Positions 1 to 9,966 of a stretch of DNA of 64,000 bases are shown piece after piece. The notes under the pieces are model-generated. The model was given only the letters and a program-made list of their open reading frames with translations. It ran no database searches and was not told where the DNA came from. Where the stretch lies: positions 37,087,501 to 37,151,500 of the forward strand of contig CM048846.1 of the NCBI GenBank assembly GCA_026545225.1, in the 5' to 3' direction. Within the stretch, counting starts at the first letter, position 1. Every line of letters starts with the position of its first letter. The stretch comes from Cornus controversa (Eukaryota; Streptophyta; Magnoliopsida; Cornales; Cornaceae). A program made the translations under genes and the position numbers.

Positions 1-216
1 GCATAATATAGCCAAGTTAATGTATGTCATCCTCAAGCTTGTCATAATGAAAATTACTCATTTCATGTAGAATCACAACTAATGCATTTTTAAGGAAAAC
101 TCATTTCATGCATTTTTCTCAACTCATGGAATCAAAATTCATCCACTACTCATATGAACACAATTTAAAACATGCATCCACCAACACCACTAAATCATGC
201 ATAAAACATACTTTCA

Positions 217-247
<31 letters not shown>

Positions 248-344
248 CATATATATATGCATGAAACTCTAATCTCACAAAATATCCAACATATCTTTCA
301 TGTCGCAAGTAAGGAACCTATAAAATCAAAATAAAGAAGAATTT
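1..344. other. unassigned AT-rich flank with (AT)n microsatellite
   Basis: No coding signal is visible. A TACA/(TA)n microsatellite lies at about 217-262. The last five bases (340-344, AATTT) are the left target-site duplication of the solo LTR that follows. Confidence 0.5.
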
Positions 345-2538
345 TGATAAACCTAGAGAGGGAGGGGGTAGGTGAATAGGTTCTTCAATTTTTCTTCCTA
401 GTATTACAAGTTTGGCTGGCACATGCAATCACATAATTATGGACACGCGAATTTATAGAGGAAAACCCCAGGGTGGGGAAAAAACCTCTTTGAACTGAGT
501 TCCACTATGTCTCAAATGGTAGTACAATAATTCTCTCAATCACTCTCTCACTCACCCAACTCACAACATAGTCACTCCAGCACTTAACCTAGTTCACAGC
601 CTCCCTAGGCCTGAACCACTCTCACCAAATCTCATAACAGCTTTTCTGCTCACAACCCAGCCCAGGCTTCCCAAAGCCCAAGCTATCTCACACCAAATCT
701 CACTACAATCACTCACACTCCCCATGTCCAAAGTATCCCAATACTTGGACTATACATAGTGATAGTGGAGTCAGTTTTATGTGATGAGCAACAATTCTTC
801 AGGCTTTGATAGTAGGTCTTCAAAGTCAATCTTCAAATCTTTAAGCTCTGATTATTAGTGTTCAAAGTTCAGCTTGATAATGTCATGAACACTTGACTTC
901 TTGGTAGATAACAACACTTATACTCTTGCAGTGATGGGCTTCAATAAATACATCCTTAAAGTGTAGCTGCACAAAAAATTTGTAGAAGCTCGCTCTTTCA
1001 ATGAATCTTATTCTTAGCTTCTTGAATTTTCATCAGCCTTGGTACATTCAGTTTGAACAATTGTCTTGGAATTTACTTGTCTTGATACCTGTTCTTAAAT
1101 ACTAACACAACTACAACTTGGATAGAAGTTAGTAGCACAAGAAGTTTAAAAAATAGATAGCATGAGTACTATTTAAAACTCGAAAATGACAATTTTAGAA
1201 CAAAAAATTAGCAATTCCATGTCAACAAAACAACAATTCCAAATCAACAATATGCAATTCCAAATCAACAATATGAATTCCAATTCACCAATATACAATT
1301 CCAACTAAGCATTATGAATTCCAAAACCTCAATATTAAACTTTTAGAATTAGCAATATTTAAACCAAATATGAACAACAACATATATTTCAGAACCACCA
1401 TTTAATCCATATCAAGAGACAACAACATGTATCATCAATTAAACCACATAAAGCAAAATGATTCTTCAATGGCAAAGTGCAAGACCCTAATCAATCTCAA
1501 GTAGTAAAGTCATAAGCTCAAAACAATGAGTAATTTATTCATGACAAAGTGTAAGACCCGAATATCAACATGGATGTGTGTATAGCCAACAACAAAGAAC
1601 GAAAGACCAAATTAATCTCAAGTAGTAAAGTCATAAGCTCAAAATGGTATGTATCTATAAGCTTTATGTGAATATCTATAACTTGAGCAATTTTTGTGAG
1701 AGTTTCTGAGAGTGAGATTGGCATTTTTCATACCTGAGGTGAGTTTAGAGATATACAATCCATACTCACTGTCTATGAAGAACACGGATTGTAGAGATTT
1801 GAATACGCCGATAATGATAAAGAAATTTTCAGAAACTGACAATGATGAGGAAAACTACAAACGCCGATGATGATGAAGAAAATACAGACGCCAACGATGA
1901 TGGTTTTTCTCTCACCAGACTATCACACACTCTCTCTCTCTATCTTTTTGCACACACTATATTGAAACTCAATCACATGGCCCCTAATCGCCAAATGGCC
2001 ATGGATGCCCCTCTCAACTCCTCACTCTCACTCTCACTCTATATCTGCATCTTACAACCACTGCTCCATTTTTCTCTCACAAATATGTTTTTCTCTCTCT
2101 ATCTCGCTTCAACACCTCTGCTATATTCAAGCACACCACCGAGAGACAACCATGAAAATCCCTCTCTCTTATCCTTTGTTCTTTCTCTCTCGCTCTCTTA
2201 CTTTCCTCTTTTCTTTTCTTTTTCTTTTTCTTTTGGCTGCTATGTAATAACAGATAAAGATGATACTTATATCACCTTTTTCTTTTTCTTTTTCTCTTTT
2301 TTTATTTATTTAAGTGTCACCTTTTTAAATTAATAAGAAACTCTAGCAATATTCCTTTCCAAATATACCCCTCCACTATTGGTTAGTGAAAATACATAAT
2401 ACAACAAGACTATTTAAATTAAATTATGACATTAAATCCAACAAAATATATTTAAAAACAAATGACACAAATGCCCCTGCGGATCCCTTTTGACATTAAA
2501 ACTTGGGCAAACATGTTCACAGACTTCCCGGACTATCA
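345..2538. mobile_element. solo LTR, family R copy 1
   Basis: A 2,194-bp unit begins TGATAAACCTAG and ends GGACTATCA. It is flanked by the same five bases, AATTT, at 340-344 and 2539-2543, as expected for an LTR insertion. A second unit with matching ends and interior is at 3846-16580. No primer site, polypurine tract or coding domain was found, so a solo LTR left by LTR-LTR recombination is the simplest reading. The CT-rich reading frame at about 1842-2333 is low complexity and not a credible gene. The LTR family was not recognised. Confidence 0.75.
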
Positions 2539-2543
2539 AATTT

Positions 2544-3130
2544 CACACCCTTACCTCAAGTCCTAAGCTTGGAAGCCAAGTTCCAAAAATACCAGCCCTT
2601 TCTACCTTGTCAAAGGTGGACTTTGTTCAGTTTAAACCGACACCCTTAACTCGAGGAACAATCTACCCTTATTTGGGAAATCCCAAATCCAAGTGCAAAG
2701 TCTCCAAAATGTAGAGAGAAGGGAGAGAGATGAAGTGGGAGAGTTAGAGAGAGAGAGATTGCTAGAAAATGAAATATCTCCTTCCCTCCCAGATATTTAC
2801 ATCTCCTTGGGGCACGAAATAACCAAATTTCCCTCGGTACACTTTACGTACCTTCCCGACCTCCGTTTTCGATTTCGAAAGTTTTGACGGTTTCGAAATC
2901 ACTTTCTTAACTCTCTAAACATTTCTTTTGATTCATAACCAAAAATAATATCTTTTCAAAAAATTTTTGGACCGTACTGTGTCCTGGGGCCCCTTTGATC
3001 CAAAAAGTCAAACTTCTCCAAATGTTTTTAAAACTTTTCAAAACCCTAAAACAACCTCCCAAACATGTTTCCCACAATTAAAACATGCTAAACATCATTT
3101 AACATATAATTAGGGCAAAAATGATGCTTA
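2544..3130. other. unassigned segment before the gag remnant
   Basis: Non-coding sequence with a GAGA-rich patch at about 2712-2760. It could be leader or LTR material of the large Tat element or part of another decayed repeat. It does not match the probable Tat 3' LTR start at 41409. Confidence 0.3.
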
Positions 3131-3142
3131 AAATGGAAATCG

Positions 3143-3840
3143 GTGAAAATTGGACCCGGTCTCTTCACAAAGGAGATACAAAAATCCCCGAACCTGAGAA
3201 AGTTCGTGCTTCCAAATTTTGCCACCTTTGACGGGACAACCGATCCCGTCGACCACCTATTCCACGTACAACAGAGAATGACACTGGATGCGGAGGACGA
3301 GAATCTTGTGTGCAAAGTATTCCCGACTAGTTTGGCGGGAGCTACCTTAACTTGGTTCAAACAGCAACCAACAGACATGATCCCCAATTTCACGAAGCTT
3401 TGCGAGCTTTTCATTGCTCAATACATCAAAAATCAAAGGCAAAAGAAAATCGTATCGTCTCTCTTCACTATGAGGTAGTCAAAAGGGGAAACCTTGAAGT
3501 CCTTCATAACCAGGTTCAATTTGGAAATGTCTTTGATTGAAGGTTGTGTCCAGGCCACAACAATAACAGATTTTAATGTGGCTATGATCCCTAGTTCCAA
3601 ATTTCATTCCTCCCTGGTTAGAAAAACTCCCAAAACCATAGGAGATCTGAATACAAAAGCACAGGGGTACCTCAGCCTTAAAAAAGATGAGGCACTACGT
3701 CAGTAGAGGTCGACCTTAGTGAGTGTCAACGCTCAACCTAAGGATAAGGCAAATAAGTCGAGGGACCAGAGTAGGGTTTTCGTTATTCCAACAAAGCCCG
3801 AGAAGAAGCCCAGATACGAGCATAAGAACACTCCTCTAAA
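3143..3840 (+). pseudogene. Tat-type gag fragment (first part)
   Basis: The translation shows the plant Ty3/gypsy gag (retrotrans_gag) pattern: FDGTTDPVDHL near the start, a tryptophan-containing LTWFKQQ block, and a later MIPSSKFHSSL-like block. The remainder of gag resumes at 16586, after insertion R2. The fragment is broken and lacks a convincing N terminus. Confidence 0.75.
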
Positions 3841-4569
3841 ATGCTTGATGAACCTAGCGTGGGAGAGGGTGAATAGGTTCTTCAAATTTTCTTCCTAATA
3901 TTGCAAGTTTGGCCTTCAAATGCAATCACACAGTTTGACACAATTGTTTATAGAGGAAAACCCCAATGTGGGGTAAAAAACCTCTTGGCCCTCAGGCTTG
4001 AATTAAGCTCCACTATGTCTAAAAGGGTAGTACAGTAATTCACCAATCATTATTTCGCTCACCCAACTCACCACATAGTCACTCTAGCTCTCAACCCAGT
4101 TCACAGCCTCCCTAGGCCTGAACCACTCTCACCAATCCTCACAACAGCTTTTTGCTCTCAACATAGCCCAGGCTTCCCAAAGCCCAAGGTATCTCTCACC
4201 AATCTCACCACAATCACTCACACTCCCCCTGTCGAAAGTATCCCTATACTTGGACTATACATAGTGAATGTGGAGTCAGTTCGATGTAGTAAAGAGCAAC
4301 TCTTCAAGCTTTGATAGTAGGTCTTCAAAGTCCAGCTTGATAATGATACGACCACTTGACTTCTTGGCAGATAATGACACTTGAACTATTGCAGTGATAG
4401 GCTTCAATATGTACACCCTTGAGTGTAGCTTCAGAGAACTTGTAAAAGCCTGCTCTTTTAATGAATTCTCTTTTCAACCAATTAGACTCTTATTCAGCTT
4501 GGTGTATTCCCTTTTAACAGTTGTCCTGGCATTGCTTAGTCTGTGTACCTATTATTTAAATATGCTAGA

Positions 4570-5762
4570 TGATGCGGCTTAAACTCTATTTAGATTGTAA
4601 GCTTAATTTTGCCCTTTTTATCAAAATATAATTTAACCACTCGCAAGAGTACGAATCTTTGTAGATAAGGTTCTATATAGAGGGTATCGATCCCACGAGG
4701 ACTAGTCGTAATTGTCTTAAAGGAAGATTAATTCCACTTTAATCCTAAAAATAGGTTTTTGAATTTTTGTTTATAAACTATTGCATGAATGAAATGACAA
4801 TAAGTTTAAAGAGTAAAGTTGGGAGAGAGAACTAGGGTTGGTTTCCACCACTAGCCATTCACATGTTCATAAGTGTAGCAAGCATGGGATTCATTAATTA
4901 AATGCCTAACAATGTCATTAGGCTTGTGACCTCAATGACATATCAAAAGATCAATGTGTTTGTCCACCTATCATAATCCATCTTCAATAAGCATAGCTCT
5001 TCAACCTAACTAACTATCTAATTACCCTACTCTCTAAGTGAACCTACATGCATCCAAGCTACCTTATCTTGGCATGGTTTATACAAACAAACACAACACA
5101 TTCATTTAAACACCATTATCTAGCCATCATTTGCACTTTTTGTGGAATATGCAAATGTTGTGCATTCACATGAAAGAATCTACTCTAAGACAAGAATAAA
5201 CTCCATAACCACATGAATATATAGAAGAAATGTATTAGTGTACATGATCACTAGGCTAAATAATCAACATTTAATTATAAATCCCAAGTGCTACAAGAAG
5301 GAACAAGTTTACATGGCTAGGGGTTGAAACCAACACCCTAGTAGAAGAGTTAGTTGCTCGTGGTTGCCTTGCACTCTCCCATTGATGGAGAAGATGAAGC
5401 TTCTTGGTCTGGTTCAGCTCCTTCTCCTCTCTCCCAAAAGTCTCTCCCTATATTGGTCTGATGTGTGTTGAGAGATATATGAGATATGTGGCTTTTTGGT
5501 GCTTTAAGGCTTCCTTTTTCAACCTTGGGGCCCACCATATATATATATATATATCAACATCTCGATTGATCGAGATGCCTTTGGCTGCATTTCTGATTGT
5601 TGTTCTTCAGCTGCAAATAGCCTCAAACTTTGCTCCATTCACTACAAGACCTGCAATACATCAAAAACACAAAAATACCGTAAACATATCTCGGTAATCA
5701 TAAAAATGGAATTAACATATGCAATAAAGAGGGTTCAAATGCATATAATTGAACACTTATCA
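4570..5762 (-). repeat. element A 3' LTR
   Basis: 1,193 bp, beginning TGATGCGGC and ending ACTTATCA on the + strand. It matches 13094-14514 apart from being shorter in the part that holds the AT-rich and motif-array stretch. A polypurine tract (complement of AACCCCCAAACT) adjoins it at 5763-5774. Confidence 0.9.
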
Positions 5763-5774
5763 AACCCCCAAACT
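5763..5774 (-). other. polypurine tract of element A
   Basis: On the minus strand this reads AGTTTGGGGGTT directly before the LTR, the usual plus-strand primer of Athila elements. The same motif lies before the B 3' LTR at 28761-28771. Confidence 0.8.
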
Positions 5775-7566
5775 TACATATTGCTAGTCCCTTAGCAATG
5801 CAATTTTACAAAAATGAAATTAACTATCTTATACAAAAGTTTAATCATGCTCAGTCATCAACTAGATAAAGGGCGATCATCCGTTCATTTCACATTTGGC
5901 AAATGTAACAAGTATTACAGAACTATGTGGTCATTAGCAAAAATGGACTTTCACAAGCTATAAATAAACGACGGTCCCCACATAATGGCCAGTCCGAACA
6001 AACATACCAATTCCGACCCCAAAATCCTCTTTGAAAAGTGAACATGCATTCTAACGCGTGGCTTTTGTCATATTTGGAGAAGAAAACGAACAAATCTGTT
6101 TTTAAGAGAAAAACTCATTGAAAAAGCTCAAAACTACAGTTCATTATCACAAAACATTCATGATTGCTCATGTGCGGATGACCATGCAATGCTTAGCTCT
6201 TTTTGCTTTCTTGTAAGCCCATGTAGCGGCATTGGGCCAATGACTCCCAAACCAATTGATTTTAGGGCATTAGGTGAAGAAACACCCCTCGGACTTAATA
6301 ACCGAGCTTATAAGGCGATGAGCTTAAGCAAGCCACCCGCTTATTATTGCTCAACCTTGCACACTTATACGCGAATACTCCCTGCTTTAAGGCATAGAAA
6401 TTCGGTTTATTGAGTGAGAAGGCTTATTGCAAATTTTTCTCTTTTTCTCTCTTTTTTTTTTTACAACAACCGGAAGAACTTATTCTTTAAGTTGTTCAGA
6501 TAAAAACAAAAATTTACAAAATTCTCCCTCAGACTTATACCCCACAATTTACAATGCATGTGTGCGAATTTGTGCGGTTAAGGACAAATTTAGGGCAAGA
6601 ACTATACGTGCTCGTATTTGGACAAAAATGTAGACCGTTCTAGCCTACTATATAGCTTGCAAAAGTGCGGGTATTTACAATGTTAAAGTTCTTAACTACC
6701 TGCTGCATTTACCTCGGACATTTATTCGAATGAACTTCCTTTAAAAAGCAAGACATCATAGCAAGCATGCAAAAATATCAAGAAAAAGAAAATTGCTCTA
6801 CAATGACACTCAATATAACGACTGAACATTGCATGCATATGCAAGTGGTATAGCATACCGCACCCCCAAACTTATATGCAACATTGTCCTCAATGTTTGG
6901 ACAGAAGAACAAGGAAAGAAGTTATCGGGATTGCAGAATGCGACAAAAATGGTATTCCACAGTAGCGGTCATCTTGCAAATAAGAAAAACCTGCACAGAA
7001 TACCAACTGGAGACCACGAGCATTAAAAGGAACAAAAAGTATACGAAAAGAGCATAATAAAATAATTATGCACAAATGGACAATGTCAAGATCACTGCAT
7101 ATCTAAGGGTCTGAACTGGTGTTTTCCAATTGTCTAAGAGGTCTATGCGATAAGATATTGACTATCCAGGCACGCTAACGTATAGCATGCAAAGGGGCTG
7201 CCTTTCTTTATTACCGCCATACTGCGTTGAGGCAATCTCAACAGTATTGGGAATTTAAATCAGGCGGTAATAAACGAAAATCATCAACTGAATCGCATAT
7301 AATAATTAGGCAAGTGGTACTACATACATAGTCAAAGTATATATTGACAGAAAGCAAAAATAAAGACAATAAAGATAAGACATGGTATAAAAGAAAAGAT
7401 AACTGTATTCCATAAATATATAAAATGAGTTCAGTACAAATCGTACAGGCATCTGGAATACTCATAAAAAAAAACTAAAAATAAAAGAAAACATGGCCAA
7501 CATGGCCTATCAAACATAAAGAAAGAAAAATACAGAAAGTAAAGCATAAAGGACAAATAAAAGCAG
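5775..7566 (-). other. non-coding 3' region of element A with second PPT-like motif
   Basis: About 1.8 kb between ORF2 and the polypurine tract, matched by 26,970-28,760 in element B. It contains a second PPT-like motif (complement of CACCCCCAAACTT, 6861-6873) next to an inverted-repeat motif AACATTGTCCTCAATGTT (6880-6897). No credible ORF. Confidence 0.7.
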
Positions 7567-8730
7567 CTACTCGAGGGCGGGTGGTGGTGGTGGTGGCTCG
7601 GTGGGAGTAGAAGTGGAGGTGGAAGCTCGACCTGCGAACAGGAACTGCAGGTCCTGCCGGAAGGCTCGAAACTCGTCTAAAATCGCCCTCTGGCCCTGTG
7701 CCAGAGATGAAATGTCCGATCGAATGCCCTCCAGCTGACTCTGCGTCACCTGGACGTGCTCGTCAAAACCCTGCTGGAGCCGCTCAACATCAGCCGCCAG
7801 GCAGGAATAGCCCGTCGCCAGGATGTCGTGCCGCTCTACAGCCATATCCGTCTCCACCGGGGCATCCATATCTACATCGTCTGGTGGATCACCCTGGTGG
7901 TCCTGTCGCTCTAAGTGACGCCTCACCCGCTCCCAATGAGTAGATGTGAAGTGGGTGGGCGATGCCAACTGAATGTCAGTATCACTGACCGGTATACTGG
8001 CACTGCTGAGAAAAGCTACGACCAGGAAAGGAAAGGGAAGCCGCCAGCTCGCTGCTCGTCGCATCCTCTTGTTGACGAGGCCGTCCCAGACCTTGAACAT
8101 CTGCCCCCATACCAGAGACGGGACAGAAAACCACGTGCCCGTGTGGAAAGCATAAAGGCAACGGAGAAGGTCACCCCTACGCTCTGCCACGTGCTGCAGA
8201 GGACACACGTTCTTGATGAGAACGGTGTCTAGGAACCAAAATCTGCTCGGGCACATCGATTTGGACGTGCAATTGTGACTGGGCGTGGTAAACGCCTCGC
8301 CACACATGTCCATCACGATGGAGAACAATGTCGTGTCTGCTGAAAGTGCGGCCCTGTAAAGTGGTCGACCGTCCTGGTCAACCATGTCTGGTGGCTGCTG
8401 GTGAGGGATGCCGAGCATCTGCGCAATCCGACTCGGAGTAATAGTAATCGTCGTGGTGCCCACGACCTTCTCTAATGTGTCCGGCACTGTGCAGGAGTAG
8501 GTCATGCGCTCGTAGAAGACCTGCACTAAGCGCTCGTGTGCCACATCAATGGGAGGCACACACAATCGGTCGAGGCGACGCCTCCTGAGCTCGGCGACAG
8601 TCCACGCGCTATCGGGACACCTCTCAAACTCGCCCAGGTCAAAAGTCTGCTCTGGGTGAAACTTCTGAGACCGGAAGGCTCGTCCGGGCACGTCTCGAAC
8701 AGAACTGGGGGCATTCTTCATCCTCGCCAT
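7567..8730 (-). CDS. ORF2 of element A, in the env-like position; putative plant transposon protein
   Basis: A 387-aa uninterrupted protein, MARMKN..., lying where Athila elements carry a gene after pol. It starts with a basic/RRR-containing N-terminal region, then a GTTTITITPSRIAQMLGIP block, then DTVLIKNVCPLQHVAERRG and a FPFLVVAFL hydrophobic patch. Residues about 310-365 have a coiled-coil look, and the C terminus is Ser/Thr- and Pro-rich. The layout resembles the plant-specific 'putative plant transposon protein' family (PF20167-like), recalled from memory. No signal peptide or clear membrane span is seen, so a true envelope role is doubtful. Base composition is visibly more GC-rich than gag-pro. 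A conserved leader intron precedes the ATG. The element B copy at 25742 is broken. Confidence 0.65.
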   Translation of the reverse strand: MARMKNAPSSVRDVPGRAFRSQKFHPEQTFDLGEFERCPDSAWTVAELRRRRLDRLCVPPIDVAHERLVQVFYERMTYSCTVPDTLEKVVGTTTITITPSRIAQMLGIPHQQPPDMVDQDGRPLYRAALSADTTLFSIVMDMCGEAFTTPSHNCTSKSMCPSRFWFLDTVLIKNVCPLQHVAERRGDLLRCLYAFHTGTWFSVPSLVWGQMFKVWDGLVNKRMRRAASWRLPFPFLVVAFLSSASIPVSDTDIQLASPTHFTSTHWERVRRHLERQDHQGDPPDDVDMDAPVETDMAVERHDILATGYSCLAADVERLQQGFDEHVQVTQSQLEGIRSDISSLAQGQRAILDEFRAFRQDLQFLFAGRASTSTSTPTEPPPPPPALE

Positions 8731-8744
8731 AGTCTCGGAATAGT

Positions 8745-9132
8745 CTGCACTTTATTCCAAAAGTTACGTAAATAAAAAGAAAATGAAAGGAATACTAAAC
8801 TAGGAATAAAAATAAAAGAATAAAAATGAAAATGAGGTCCTAGTCCATGGTGCTGACAAGAATTCAAAAAAAATCGCTCGCAAAGAGGCAGCGTGAGCGG
8901 ATGCAACCGAAACGAAGGTGCCACGGTTACAAACCGTACACTAAGCATTTCAAACAAAAAGAATGCCATACTTCACTCGTACATGAATTCCTAAACCCGA
9001 AACCCGCAAAATCCCATTATGAAAATCGCAAATGCACCAATCCAACCCAACATCATCTGTCTATGTTTATTACGCCGAAAAATTATCAAAAATAGCGAGA
9101 AAGTATGCAAAATGTAGCCATGCATCACTTAC
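8745..9132 (-). other. predicted leader intron upstream of ORF2, element A
   Basis: On the minus strand a GTAAGT donor at 9132-9127 and a GCAG acceptor ending at 8745 enclose 388 bp, just before the ORF2 start. Element B has the same arrangement (25341-25727, 387 bp). A TTATTTAAACC TATA-like run lies further upstream at about 9363-9353. This suggests ORF2 is made from its own spliced transcript; downstream genes of Athila-type elements are thought to use spliced mRNAs. The call is inference from sequence signals only. Confidence 0.5.
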
Positions 9133-9392
9133 CTCAAGGTGAAGATGATGAACGGCACCAAAAGATGAAGACCCACTCACAGCCGCGAAGAGAAGAGTGT
9201 GAGTGTGCTCGCGGCAATCTCGGACTATGTCGAACGGTGGTGGATGGTCAAGAATGGTAGATCAAGCGCGGGATAGCTCTTGGAAAGACTTTGGATCGCA
9301 CGGAGGAAGGGAAGAAGTCGGATGGTCTTTTGAAATGAGAGGGAAGCCCAACGGTTTAAATAAGACTTCGGCTCACGTGCAGGCATCGCGTG

Positions 9393-9795
9393 CATCTCGA
9401 TTGATCGAGATGTATATCTCGATCAATCGAGATTTCGATTGATCGAAATTCCACTTCGATCAATCGAAATCACCTTCGATGGATCGAGATCTGCTTCGAT
9501 CAATCGAGATTCTTCCTTCGATCAATCAAAATTTCTTCACTGAATCGAGATTTTATTTCGAGCAATCGAAACTTTAATTCGATCAATCGAGATTTTACTT
9601 CAATCAATCGAAATCCCATTTCGATCAATCAAAATTTTGATCGATCGAGGACCTATCGAAATGCTATCGAAGAATACTACCTCTCGGGACTTTGGATTTG
9701 GCAAACTCTCTGCAATTTTTCGATCAATCGAGACTGAAATCTTGATCAATCAAAATCTCGATTGATCGAGATCCTGGTTTCGATCAATCGAGATG
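9393..9795 (-). repeat. TCGATNNATCGA motif array, internal, element A
   Basis: About 18 copies of TCGATCAATCGA or TCGATTGATCGA and close variants, most spaced 20-22 bp apart and often alternating in orientation. It lies between gag-pro and the ORF2 leader. The same motif occurs in the LTRs (14214-14329) and in element B (24696-25080). Confidence 0.85.
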
Positions 9796-9966
9796 CTCAA
9801 AAACAGTCAGCTTGAGCTTTGCTTCATGGACTTGGATTTTTGGGACTTAGATACTAAATTGCTTAGATACAAAACCTACTTTGGATTAAAAAGGGACATC
9901 ATGGAAGCATGATAGTTACCATGGCTACGCCACCTTACACGTCTATGGCACGATGTCCGGATCGGC

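Noticed and set aside
1842-2333. 163-aa frame as a gene
   Set aside because: Low-complexity Ser/Leu/Phe sequence from CT- and T-rich DNA inside a solo LTR; no domain.
7698-8232. Frames on the + strand across ORF2
   Set aside because: They are antisense shadows of the GC-rich ORF2. The same happens in element B on the minus strand.
9393-9795. TCGATNNATCGA array as a CRISPR array
   Set aside because: The unit is about 21 bp with no unique spacers, it alternates in orientation, and the DNA is plant nuclear.
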